Below, piece by piece: positions 1-6,143 of a stretch of 6,863 nt of DNA. Where the stretch lies: the NCBI GenBank assembly GCA_030632095.1, contig DAOVJU010000180.1, positions 1 through 6,863 on the forward strand, given 5' to 3'. The stretch is from Chlorobiota bacterium (GTDB taxonomy: Bacteria > Bacteroidota > Bacteroidia > Bacteroidales > B39-G9). The notes beneath the pieces are model-generated. The model did not search any database, had not been told where the DNA came from, and saw only the letters and a program-made list of their open reading frames with translations. Position 1 is the first letter of the stretch, and each line of letters starts with the position of its first letter. The position numbers were made by a program, and so were the translations under genes.

Positions 1-655
1 TTATCATACCATCTTTATATGTCTGTTCAGTTTCAATTTTTCCATTAGGATAATAATTACGCCAAACTCCTTTCATTAAACCGTTCTCATTATAACGATT
101 TATTTCCTGAAAATTTATTAATACATTATTTCTATAATCATAAATTCCAATCAAATTTCCGTTTTCATCATATTCTTTACCTTCTCCATTTTTCATACCA
201 TCTTTAAAGTAAATTGATTTATGTAGTTTTCCGTATTTATTGTAATAATACGAATTACCTTGTTTTATATTATTCTTATAAAGCTCTTTTGAACTTCTAT
301 ATGTACCTGAATTATTTTCCCACTCCTTGTATTTTACATAGTATCCATTTTTTTTACCATCAAAATAGCTTATTTTACTTAAGGTATCACCGTGAACATT
401 ATAAAAAATCCATATACTGTCAAGCATTCCATTTTTTCTATTTCCCCCAGATTTCAATGCTCCATTTATAAAATACGATTTCCAGTATCCATCAGGTTTG
501 CCCTCTTTTATAAAACCTTCACTAGACACTTGCCCACTTTCATGATAAAATTTTGTATATCCATCAGTAATTTCCTGGGTTAACACATATCCATTAGATA
601 AACAAAAAATTAAGAATAGTATATTAATTAGCACAAAACGTATATTTATTTGCAT
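1..655 (-). CDS. Secreted YwqK/MORN-type repeat protein, C-terminus cut by window edge
   Basis: The minus-strand frame opens with ATG at 655-653 and stays open to base 1, giving at least 218 codons; the 3' end lies outside the window. Residues 1-27 form a signal-peptide-like stretch (MQINIR, then a hydrophobic run VLINILFLIFCLS). The rest is about seven degenerate repeats of roughly 23-30 residues built around D/NGYWKxYxxNG and xxFKDGxK, as in MORN_2/YwqK-family proteins: DGYTKFYHESG near 31, DGYWKSYFING near 55, NGYYVKYKE near 103, QGNSYYYNKYG near 132, KGVWRNYYPNG near 195. B. subtilis YwqK is linked to a toxin-antitoxin pair, but most Bacteroidota members have no assigned role and no toxin is seen here. 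It starts 4 bp after the nadA stop, so co-transcription is likely; no clear ribosome-binding site precedes it. Family confidence is high, function unknown. Confidence 0.85.
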   Translation of the reverse strand, partial: MQINIRFVLINILFLIFCLSNGYVLTQEITDGYTKFYHESGQVSSEGFIKEGKPDGYWKSYFINGALKSGGNRKNGMLDSIWIFYNVHGDTLSKISYFDGKKNGYYVKYKEWENNSGTYRSSKELYKNNIKQGNSYYYNKYGKLHKSIYFKDGMKNGEGKEYDENGNLIGIYDYRNNVLINFQEINRYNENGLMKGVWRNYYPNGKIETEQTYKDGMI

Positions 656-659
656 TTAT

Positions 660-1658
660 TTACAAATTAAATTTCCTTGATATTTCTAACATTTTATTGA
701 TTGGGAGTAAGGCCTTTTTCCTAATCGATTCATCAACTGTAACTTCAGGAAGTTCATATTTTAAACATATATATAACTTTTTCATTGTATTTAATTTCAT
801 ATATTCACAATCATTACATGCACACGTTGAATCATTTGGTGGAGCAGGTATAAAATTTTTACCAGGTGATTCTTTTTTCATTTGATGTAAAATTCCAGAT
901 TCAGTTGCTACTATAAATGTATCACTTTTATCTTTTTGTGTATAATTCAAAAGCGCTGATGTTGAACCAATAAAATCTGAAATTGTCAGTAAAGGTTTTT
1001 CACACTCAGGATGAGCAATAATTTTAGCTTTAGTGTTTTCTTTCTTTAAAAGTAATATCTTTTCTAATGAGAACTTTTCGTGTACTGTACATACACCATC
1101 CCATAATAACATATTTTTGCCTGTAATGCTATTTATATAGTTTCCGAGGTTTTTATCAGGAGCAAATATTATTTTTTGATTTTCCGGTAAACTTTCAACT
1201 ATTTGAACTGCATTTGTTGAAGTACATACAATATCAGTAAGTGCTTTAATCCCTACAGAAGTATTAACATAAGAAATAACTATATGTTCCGGATGTTTCT
1301 TAATAAATTTTTTAAAGTCTTTTGGTTGGCATGATTCTGCTAATGAACATCCTGCATTTAAGTCAGGTAATATAACTTTTTTTCCAGGTGAAAGTATTTT
1401 AGCTGTTTCAGCCATAAAATGGACACCTGCAAAAAGTATAATATCAGCATTAGTTTTTGCTGCTTGTTGAGCTAAACCTAAGCTATCTCCAATGTAATCT
1501 GCAATATCCTGTATATCTGCTTCCTGGTAAAAATGTGCAAGTATTACTGCATTTTTTTCTTTTCTAAGTTTATTAATTTCTTCAACCAGATTTAATGATC
1601 TATCAATATGGATGTCTAAAAATCCTTTTTCTTTTATATCATTAATATTTTTATTCAT
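660..1658 (-). CDS. nadA: Quinolinate synthase NadA
   Basis: NadA condenses iminoaspartate (from L-aspartate oxidase NadB) with dihydroxyacetone phosphate to make quinolinate, the precursor of NAD, using an oxygen-sensitive 4Fe-4S cluster in the cytoplasm. The 332-residue product has the family's usual length. Visible signatures are VILAHFYQ (38-45; His42 and Tyr44 match substrate-binding positions), DYIGDSLGLA (54-63), GVHFMAETAKIL (78-89), AGCSLAESC (102-110), YVNTSV (130-135), DGVCTVHEKF (187-196), HPEC (216-219) and CACNDCEYM (279-287). By family comparison the three cluster ligands are Cys104, Cys190 and Cys284, all present. The N-terminal KGFLD, then a basic helix, looks like Bacteroidota homologues and supports ATG at 1658. 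nadB and nadC are not in the window. The gene probably begins a transcript in the AT-rich gap to its right and continues into the YwqK-type gene. Confidence 0.97.
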   Translation of the reverse strand: MNKNINDIKEKGFLDIHIDRSLNLVEEINKLRKEKNAVILAHFYQEADIQDIADYIGDSLGLAQQAAKTNADIILFAGVHFMAETAKILSPGKKVILPDLNAGCSLAESCQPKDFKKFIKKHPEHIVISYVNTSVGIKALTDIVCTSTNAVQIVESLPENQKIIFAPDKNLGNYINSITGKNMLLWDGVCTVHEKFSLEKILLLKKENTKAKIIAHPECEKPLLTISDFIGSTSALLNYTQKDKSDTFIVATESGILHQMKKESPGKNFIPAPPNDSTCACNDCEYMKLNTMKKLYICLKYELPEVTVDESIRKKALLPINKMLEISRKFNL

Positions 1659-1812
1659 TTTTTAAAAAATAATATGATGTTAATGTTATCCTGTTAATAA
1701 TGTTGAAAAAAAAATATGAAATATTATTAAACCAAAATTTAACAGATTTTATTATATTATTAACTAATTAAAGTGATAAGCTTATATTCAAAATCAAATA
1801 ATTACAAATTTA

Positions 1813-1829
1813 ATTAACATTATGTTAAT
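1813..1829. promoter_or_regulatory. 17-bp perfect palindrome, candidate operator
   Basis: The sequence is ATTAACAT-T-ATGTTAAT, two 8-bp arms around one central base. It lies 155 bp upstream of the nadA start and 423 bp upstream of rpiB. The arms include TTAACA/TGTTAA, which also occurs singly at several other places in the gap (for example near 1679 and 1693), as might be expected for a repeated half-site. In DNA this AT-rich, short palindromes arise by chance, so the regulatory reading is inference. Confidence 0.3.
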
Positions 1830-2044
1830 AAAACAGGATTTAACTTATCATTAAGTTTTTTCTCTTTTTAACATTTAATAATTTGTTGATACTTTGTAAA
1901 AAAGAATTAAAATTTTTCTTGATATTAATTTTTTAGTTTTTACCCATATTTTTTCTAATAAAAACAAATATTATTTTGATAAATAATGAAATTATAATTA
2001 ACAAATTCCTAACATGTTTTTCTTAAAACTTTATATGTTTAATT

Positions 2045-2064
2045 TATGTCATATAACTGACATA
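2045..2064. promoter_or_regulatory. Inverted repeat TATGTCA-N6-TGACATA, candidate CRP/FNR-type site
   Basis: Two perfect 7-bp arms are separated by 6 bp (TATAAC), centred about 197 bp upstream of the rpiB start. The core TGTCA-N6-TGACA has the arm length and spacing typical of operators bound by CRP/FNR-superfamily dimers. It is less AT-biased than its surroundings, which makes chance somewhat less likely. No regulator gene is nearby and the target promoter is unclear, so this remains a candidate. Confidence 0.35.
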
Positions 2065-2221
2065 CAGTATAATAATAAAAACAATAGAGAATAATGATTT
2101 CGTAATAGATTGATTATTGTTAAGTTATAATTGTCAAAAATTTAATATAATTTGTTAATAAAAAAATTTCATACCAAAAGATGATAAAAGCATATACAAG
2201 TATTAATCTATTTTAATACAT

Positions 2222-2229
2222 TATATTTG
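2222..2229 (+). promoter_or_regulatory. Candidate Bacteroidota -7 box for rpiB-lutB
   Basis: TATATTTG matches the Bacteroidota -7 consensus TAnnTTTG exactly and lies 22 bp before the rpiB ATG, implying a short leader. No good TTTG -33 element is visible at the usual distance. About one such match would be expected by chance in a gap of this size and composition, so position is the main support. Confidence 0.4.
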
Positions 2230-2251
2230 AATTGAATAATATTTTATAAAA

Positions 2252-2695
2252 ATGAAAAAAATAAATATTGCTTTAGCTTGTGATCATGCAGGATTTACAA
2301 TTAAAGAAAAAATTAAGGATTTTTTAATAAAAAAGGGAAATTCGATAAAAGATTTTGGTACTTATTCTGAAGAAAGTGTTGATTATCCTGATTTTGCTCA
2401 TCCTTTAGCAAATGCAGTTGAAAAAATGGAATATAATTTTGGTATAACCTTATGTGGAAGCGGAAATGGAATTAGTATGACAGCAAATAAATATCAGGGT
2501 ATAAGAGCAGCATTGTGCTGGAATGTTGAAATATCGAAATTAGCAAGATTACATAATGATGCGAATATATGTTCTATTCCTGCAAGATTTGTTTCTTCGG
2601 ATATGGCCATAGAGATTATAAAAGTCTTTTTAACAACTGAGTTTGAAGGAGGTAGACATATTAGGAGAATAGAAAAAATGCCGATAAAAAGTTAG
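2252..2695 (+). CDS. rpiB: Ribose-5-phosphate isomerase B
   Basis: RpiB interconverts ribose 5-phosphate and ribulose 5-phosphate in the non-oxidative pentose phosphate pathway. The 147-residue product fits the LacAB/RpiB family in length and motifs: ACDHAGF (9-15, with Asp11 and His12), DFGTYSEESVDYPDFA (34-49), LCGSGNGISMTANK (67-80), ARLHNDAN (98-105, His101) and GGRHIRRI (133-140). Cys68 matches the catalytic base of Cys-type RpiB enzymes; His101 and the arginines around 135-139 match the ring-opening and phosphate-binding residues. The related sugar isomerases LacA/LacB are less likely because the full RpiB active site is present. ATG at 2252 places the first beta strand at residues 4-9, as expected. 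It is followed 6 bp later by lutB, so the two probably form an operon. Confidence 0.96.
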   Translation: MKKINIALACDHAGFTIKEKIKDFLIKKGNSIKDFGTYSEESVDYPDFAHPLANAVEKMEYNFGITLCGSGNGISMTANKYQGIRAALCWNVEISKLARLHNDANICSIPARFVSSDMAIEIIKVFLTTEFEGGRHIRRIEKMPIKS

Positions 2696-2701
2696 ACATA
2701 A

Positions 2702-4087
2702 ATGACTAATAATTATAAAAAATTTAAAAAGGAGTCAGAAAAAGTAGGATTTGATTTACATCACAGGAAAAAAATCAAATTCAACATGTCAAAATATGAA
2801 TATGCTGTTGACACAGGTAAAGCTTATTATAGTAATATTGAATTAGCAAAAAGTAGTGCATCATTAATTAAGCAAGTGTCAATAGCTAATCTTGATAAAT
2901 TATTAAAAGAATTTGAGAGAAATTTTACCAAAAACGGAGGTTTAGTATTTTGGGCAAGTGATGAAAAAGAAGCTAAAGACCATATAATTAATTTAATTAA
3001 AAAGCACAATATAAAATCAGTGGTTAAAAGCAAATCAATGACCACAGAAGAAATAGAATTGAATTATTTATTAGAAAAAAACAAAGTAGAAGTTTTAGAA
3101 ACGGACCTTGGTGAATATATTGTACAAATTGCAAATGAAAAACCGTATCATATTGTAACACCAGCAATGCATAAATCGAAAAAAGAAATTGCAGATTTAT
3201 TTCATGAAAAATTTAATACTCCAAAAGACAGCACACCAGAATACATAACAAATTATGTAAGGAATAAATTAAGGAATAAATTTTTAAATGCAGATGCAGG
3301 AATAACAGGAGGGAACTTCATTTTAGCAGAACAAGGAGCAATTGCTCTCACTGAAAATGAGGGAAATGGTTTAATGACAACTTCGTTTCCAAAAATACAT
3401 ATTGCAATTGTAGGCATAGAGAAAATAATACCAGGTATAAGCGACCTGGATATTCTTTGGCCAATATTGGCAACACACGGAACAGGCCAGCGGATTTCTG
3501 CATATAATTCGATTTTTACAGGCCCGAAAAAAAATTCCGAAACAAACGGCCCGGAAATAATGTATGTTATATTATTAGACAACGGAAGGACAAAGTTATT
3601 AGCTCAACCAGATCAGAAAGAAGCGCTTAAATGTATTAGGTGCGGGGCTTGTTTAAATGCTTGTCCTGTATACAGAAATATAGGGGGATATACATATAAT
3701 ACTACTTATAGCGGACCAATAGGATCTGTAATAACACAACATTTAAAGGAACTTGATGAATATAAACATTTAAGCTTTGCATCATCATTATGTGGAAAAT
3801 GTACAGAAGTTTGTCCTGTTAAAATTGACCTTCAAAAATTACTTTTATATAACAGGAGAGATATTGTTGAAAAAAAGCGTACAACAAAAATTGAACGATT
3901 AATGATGTTTGCATATAAAAAAGCAATGTTAAACCGTAAATATCTTGAAATAGTACCAATTGATTTTAAAAATAAAGTATTACGTTCGTTTGGTCAAAAA
4001 GCATGGGGTAAAAGAAGAGAAATTTTTGAACTAAAAGAGTCGTTTAGCGAGCAATGGAAAAAAAGAATACGGTTTAATTCCAATTAA
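2702..4087 (+). CDS. lutB: LUD-domain iron-sulfur protein, LutB family
   Basis: LutB (YkgF in E. coli) is the Fe-S/LUD subunit of the LutABC system, which oxidises L-lactate to pyruvate in the cytoplasm. The 461-residue product has an N-terminal LUD domain (about 60-300) with VVKSKSMTTEEIELN (107-121), ETDLGEYIVQ (133-142), TPAMHKSKKEIA (153-164), DAGITGGNFILAEQGAI (198-214), NEGNGLMTTSFP (219-230) and GIEKIIPG (238-245). A ferredoxin-like region follows: CIRCGACLNACP (Cys311, 314, 317, 321), the YSGPIG loop (336-341) and CGKCTEVCP (Cys364, 367, 371). A basic C-terminal tail (about 385-461) resembles the LutB C-terminal domain. The usual partners lutA and lutC are absent from the window, so physiological lactate oxidation here is inferred from family only. 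It sits 6 bp behind rpiB. The last 14 bp overlap the 3' end of the convergent cyanophycinase gene. Confidence 0.93.
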   Translation: MTNNYKKFKKESEKVGFDLHHRKKIKFNMSKYEYAVDTGKAYYSNIELAKSSASLIKQVSIANLDKLLKEFERNFTKNGGLVFWASDEKEAKDHIINLIKKHNIKSVVKSKSMTTEEIELNYLLEKNKVEVLETDLGEYIVQIANEKPYHIVTPAMHKSKKEIADLFHEKFNTPKDSTPEYITNYVRNKLRNKFLNADAGITGGNFILAEQGAIALTENEGNGLMTTSFPKIHIAIVGIEKIIPGISDLDILWPILATHGTGQRISAYNSIFTGPKKNSETNGPEIMYVILLDNGRTKLLAQPDQKEALKCIRCGACLNACPVYRNIGGYTYNTTYSGPIGSVITQHLKELDEYKHLSFASSLCGKCTEVCPVKIDLQKLLLYNRRDIVEKKRTTKIERLMMFAYKKAMLNRKYLEIVPIDFKNKVLRSFGQKAWGKRREIFELKESFSEQWKKRIRFNSN

Positions 4088-4937
4088 TTGTTTGATTTAT
4101 ATACGTTTGTTTAGTATCCTTCATTGCATTAGGTTTCAATACCGACCATTTTTTTAAACTAAACTTTGTTCCTGGTGATAAAAATCCAATTTTTAAATTA
4201 TTTACGCTATATTTATTTTTATTATTTATTTGATCAAAATTAGAAAAAGTCACTTTCTCTGAATTAATAACAGTAACAACACCGCTACCAACAACCTTAA
4301 ACCTTAAGTCAGGATCAATAATAATACAAGTATCTTCGTCAATACCTATACCCCTGGTACTTTTACCAGAAATTAAAAATTGTGATAACCGGGGTATTCG
4401 TTCACGATTCATAAAATGAGTATCTATGGTTATGTCTTCAAGAAACCCAAAACCATTATAAAAATTAACTGAGTTTTTTTCAAAACCCTTATAATCACCG
4501 TCAAATAAAATAGGATCACTCATTGAGGCAGCACCAGCACTAGTTCCGGCAACATGAAGCATTCCGTTGAAGTAACGTTCTTTAATATAGGAGATTAACT
4601 TTGATCCTTCAAAAATTTCAACTAACCTTTGTTGATCTCCACCACTAAAAAAAATTAAATCAGCTTCTCTAATCAAATCAAAGTTCTCATGTCTATCAAC
4701 TTCATTACGATAACGAATGTCGATACCCCTGACTTCATAAACCCCTAATTTTTTAAATGCTTTGTTATAAGTTTCAATTATTTCACGTGTGTAATTTGAA
4801 GCTGTAGGTATAATAATAATTTTTTTAGCTCTTGATGTTTTTACAACATTTTTAAGTACAACCATCTCTCCTTTTCTATCTTCGGCCCCTCCAATTAAAA
4901 ATAAATAGCTCCTTTTTGTAACTCTATATTCAAACAT
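4074..4937 (-). CDS. cphB: Cyanophycinase-family serine peptidase (S51)
   Basis: Cyanophycinases hydrolyse cyanophycin, a branched aspartate-arginine polymer, to beta-Asp-Arg dipeptides. The 287-residue product has the family landmarks in order: LIGGAEDR (14-21), IIPTAS (42-47), FFSGGDQQRL (96-105), VAGTSAGAASM (129-139) with the nucleophile Ser133 in the GTSAGA elbow, GFGFL (162-166), IDTHFMNRERIPRL (171-184) and GIGIDEDT (196-203). His174, Arg178, Arg180 and Arg183 match positions reported as important in the Synechocystis enzyme; the Gln that I recall in its DQHF is Thr173 here. No signal peptide is seen, so a cytoplasmic enzyme is likely. No cyanophycin synthetase (cphA) or isoaspartyl dipeptidase is in the window, so the substrate could be imported dipeptide or related polymer. 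The S51 relative dipeptidase E is shorter and fits less well. Repeat A, with a candidate -7 box, lies directly upstream. Confidence 0.9.
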   Translation of the reverse strand: MFEYRVTKRSYLFLIGGAEDRKGEMVVLKNVVKTSRAKKIIIIPTASNYTREIIETYNKAFKKLGVYEVRGIDIRYRNEVDRHENFDLIREADLIFFSGGDQQRLVEIFEGSKLISYIKERYFNGMLHVAGTSAGAASMSDPILFDGDYKGFEKNSVNFYNGFGFLEDITIDTHFMNRERIPRLSQFLISGKSTRGIGIDEDTCIIIDPDLRFKVVGSGVVTVINSEKVTFSNFDQINNKNKYSVNNLKIGFLSPGTKFSLKKWSVLKPNAMKDTKQTYINQTINWN

Positions 4938-4949
4938 ATACTACTATAA

Positions 4950-5096
4950 CTTAAATAACACCGTTCTGGTAAAACAGTGAGCAAAAATAGCAAAATTAAC
5001 TTTTTTGCCTATTATTGTTAATAAGAAGGGGATTAATGTTAGTATTATACACAACTGTAATCCAATTTGCTTAATGGTTAAATCAGCATAAAACTA
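4950..5096 (-). repeat. Repeat A, copy 1 (147 bp, upstream of cyanophycinase gene)
   Basis: This segment aligns without gaps to 6674-6820 at a constant offset of 1724 bp. I count 15 mismatches in 147 bp, about 90% identity. The longest identical block runs from about 5000 to 5028 and includes TTTTTTGCCTATTATTG. Read on the minus strand it ends 12 bp before the cyanophycinase ATG, so it comprises that gene's promoter and leader region. It encodes nothing recognisable. Its match beyond 5096 stops abruptly. Confidence 0.92.
4982..4989 (-). promoter_or_regulatory. Candidate -7 box for cyanophycinase gene, inside repeat A
   Basis: On the minus strand this reads TATTTTTG, an exact TAnnTTTG match, 44 bp before the ATG at 4937. 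The same box is preserved in the second copy of repeat A (6706-6713), upstream of the hemerythrin fragment and in the same orientation. No TTTG -33 element is evident at the standard spacing. Conservation between the copies is modest evidence because the repeats are about 90% identical overall. Confidence 0.4.
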
Positions 5097-5129
5097 ATTG
5101 AAAATTAACTAAATGTCTATAAGAATTTT

Positions 5130-5137
5130 TAATTTTG
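5130..5137 (+). promoter_or_regulatory. Weak candidate -7 box upstream of MITE copy 1
   Basis: TAATTTTG fits TAnnTTTG on the plus strand and is the only clear match I find between repeat A and the YwqK-type gene at 5316. It lies on the far side of the MITE-like element, so the inferred leader would cross the whole element. Chance matches are common in this composition. Confidence 0.22.
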
Positions 5138-5164
5138 TTCGTTTATTAAAAAAAAGCAAATTAA

Positions 5165-5316
5165 TTAATTAGTCTGTCCATAAAGTCCGATTTCGTCGTT
5201 ATACTTGCCTTCAAAATGGTCATTTACAAAAGTAAACTCCCATTTTTCAGGCTTCGCAAGCCTAGAACTCGAACTTTCTGAACAAACTCTTGACGTTATA
5301 GACACGCACTAATTAA
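5165..5316. mobile_element. MITE-like element, copy 1 (152 bp with TTAA flanks)
   Basis: The left end TTAATTAG plus TCTGTCCATAAAGTC (5165-5187) is inverted at the right end: GACGTTATAGACAC, then GCACTAATTAA (5292-5316). Against the consensus from copy 2 the right arm differs at 3 of 25 positions and the left arm lacks 2 bp. If the outer TTAA on each side is a target duplication, the element proper is 5169-5312 with ends TTAG...CTAA. The interior has no transposase and no long open frame, but holds a hairpin AGGCTT-CGC-AAGCCT (5249-5263). The element would need a transposase supplied in trans. Its final A is the first base of the ATG of the next gene. Confidence 0.75.
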
Positions 5317-5945
5317 TGTTAATTATACAATATAAGCAACATCTCATATATAGCCTGCTTATGATATTTTTTAGCCAGGTTAAGCTTAGTTATGCACAGG
5401 TTTATAAAGCATATTGGTTTACCGGTAAATTGAAAAGCGAGATACAACTTGTTGAAGACGTTCAACACGGATTACAGCAATATTGGTATTTATCCGGGCG
5501 AAAAGAAATGGAAGTTAACTATAGTGACGGAATATTAAATGACAAAATAACCTCATGGTTCAAGAATGGAAGAATTGAATACAACGGATTTTTCAGCTAT
5601 GGTGAAAAAGAAGGGAAATGGATATATTATTATAAAAGCGGTAAAGAAAAAAAAGTTGAGTTTTATGTTAATAGTAAACCCGATGACTATTGGGTAAAAT
5701 GGTATAGGGATGGACAAATGCAGGAAAAAGCCTTTTATGTTGACGGACAACTTGAAGGCTTATGGACTAACTGGTATAAAAATGGGAATAAAAAAGAAGA
5801 AGGATTTTGCGAAAATGGTACAAGAACAGGCGTTTGGACCTGGTGGTATATTAATGGAAAAAAAGAAATAGAAGCAGAATATGAAAATGGTTATTTAAAA
5901 AAAGAACCAAAATTCTGGTGGTCAAATGGAAAGAAAATGAATTAA
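5316..5945 (+). CDS. Secreted YwqK/MORN-type repeat protein, intact
   Basis: The 209-residue product begins with a signal peptide (MLIIQYKQH, then hydrophobic LIYSLLMIFF, probable cleavage after SYA at 25-27). The rest is six repeats of about 23-24 residues plus a partial seventh, with pattern G-x-W-x-x-W-Y-x-N-G-x-x-x-x-E-x-x-Y-x-x-G: repeat starts near 51, 75, 99, 123, 147 and 171, ending with the partial unit PKFWWSNGKKMN (198-209). This is the MORN_2/YwqK-like architecture; the biochemical role is unknown and no cognate toxin is visible. An in-frame TAA (5310-5312) precedes the ATG, and Met16 lies inside the hydrophobic core, so 5316 is the best start. That ATG overlaps the last base of a MITE-like element. 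Codons for residues 193-207 recur as a remnant at the right window edge. It is clearly distinct in sequence from the YwqK-type protein at the left edge. Confidence 0.85.
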   Translation: MLIIQYKQHLIYSLLMIFFSQVKLSYAQVYKAYWFTGKLKSEIQLVEDVQHGLQQYWYLSGRKEMEVNYSDGILNDKITSWFKNGRIEYNGFFSYGEKEGKWIYYYKSGKEKKVEFYVNSKPDDYWVKWYRDGQMQEKAFYVDGQLEGLWTNWYKNGNKKEEGFCENGTRTGVWTWWYINGKKEIEAEYENGYLKKEPKFWWSNGKKMN

Positions 5946-5994
5946 CCCGGATTTTAGATTTCAGGCTTTATTTGGATATTTATAAATTCGTAAC

Positions 5995-6014
5995 TAATAA
6001 GTCAATACTTATTA
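5995..6014. terminator. Hairpin after the YwqK-type gene, weak terminator candidate
   Basis: TAATAAGT-CAAT-ACTTATTA is a perfect 8-bp inverted repeat with a 4-base loop, starting 50 bp after the stop codon at 5945. The stem has a single G-C pair and the following sequence is only moderately T-rich, so Rho-independent termination would be weak. It may instead be a chance palindrome. Confidence 0.25.
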
Positions 6015-6038
6015 TAATTGATTTTGAAAATATAAAAA

Positions 6039-6056
6039 TGCCACAGATTCACTGAT
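6039..6056 (+). repeat. Left arm of an interrupted inverted repeat
   Basis: TGCCACAGATTCACTGAT is the inverted counterpart of the right arm at 6402-6443. Sequences of the type CCACAGATTCACAGAT with their reverse complements are, as I recall, common intergenic palindromes in Bacteroidota genomes. Here about 345 bp, including MITE copy 2, separate the arms. Confidence 0.6.
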
Positions 6057-6143
6057 AAAATTAAAAGAATGAGTAAAACAAACCATATTTTATATAAAAT
6101 AAATGTATTGCAATTTGACTTAGTATATTGTCTTTAATTAGTG

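Larger units (their letters stand above)
1659..2251. other. Divergent intergenic region, 593 bp, nadA / rpiB
   Basis: This very AT-rich gap separates two divergent transcripts and holds no convincing coding frame on either strand. It should contain both promoters. I see a candidate -7 box for rpiB at 2222-2229 and two inverted repeats (1813-1829 and 2045-2064), annotated separately. No strong -7 box was found for nadA. An 8-bp pair, ATCCTGTT at 1688-1695 and AACAGGAT at 1832-1839, is also inverted across the nadA side, but it is short. No riboswitch or tRNA is recognisable. Confidence 0.6.

Noticed and set aside
214..583. Overlapping plus-strand open frames within the left YwqK-type gene
   Set aside because: They are antisense to a minus-strand frame with a signal peptide and clear repeat motifs. 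Their translations show no family features.
1..655. Toxin-antitoxin module based on the YwqK family name
   Set aside because: The name comes from a Bacillus pair. Both YwqK-type proteins here carry signal peptides, and no LXG or other toxin gene lies beside either one.
1659..2251. Possible small genes or a riboswitch in the large gap
   Set aside because: No frame of useful length with coding character was found on either strand, and there is no conserved riboswitch-like GC-containing structure. The region is too AT-rich for fold-by-eye claims.
3253..3582. 109-residue minus-strand open frame within lutB
   Set aside because: It is antisense to the best conserved part of the LUD domain and has no recognisable motif or upstream signals.
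5188..5291. Interior of MITE copy 1 as a decayed transposase gene end
   Set aside because: Both strands contain frequent stops and no recognisable transposase motif could be read, so the source IS cannot be named from the sequence alone.
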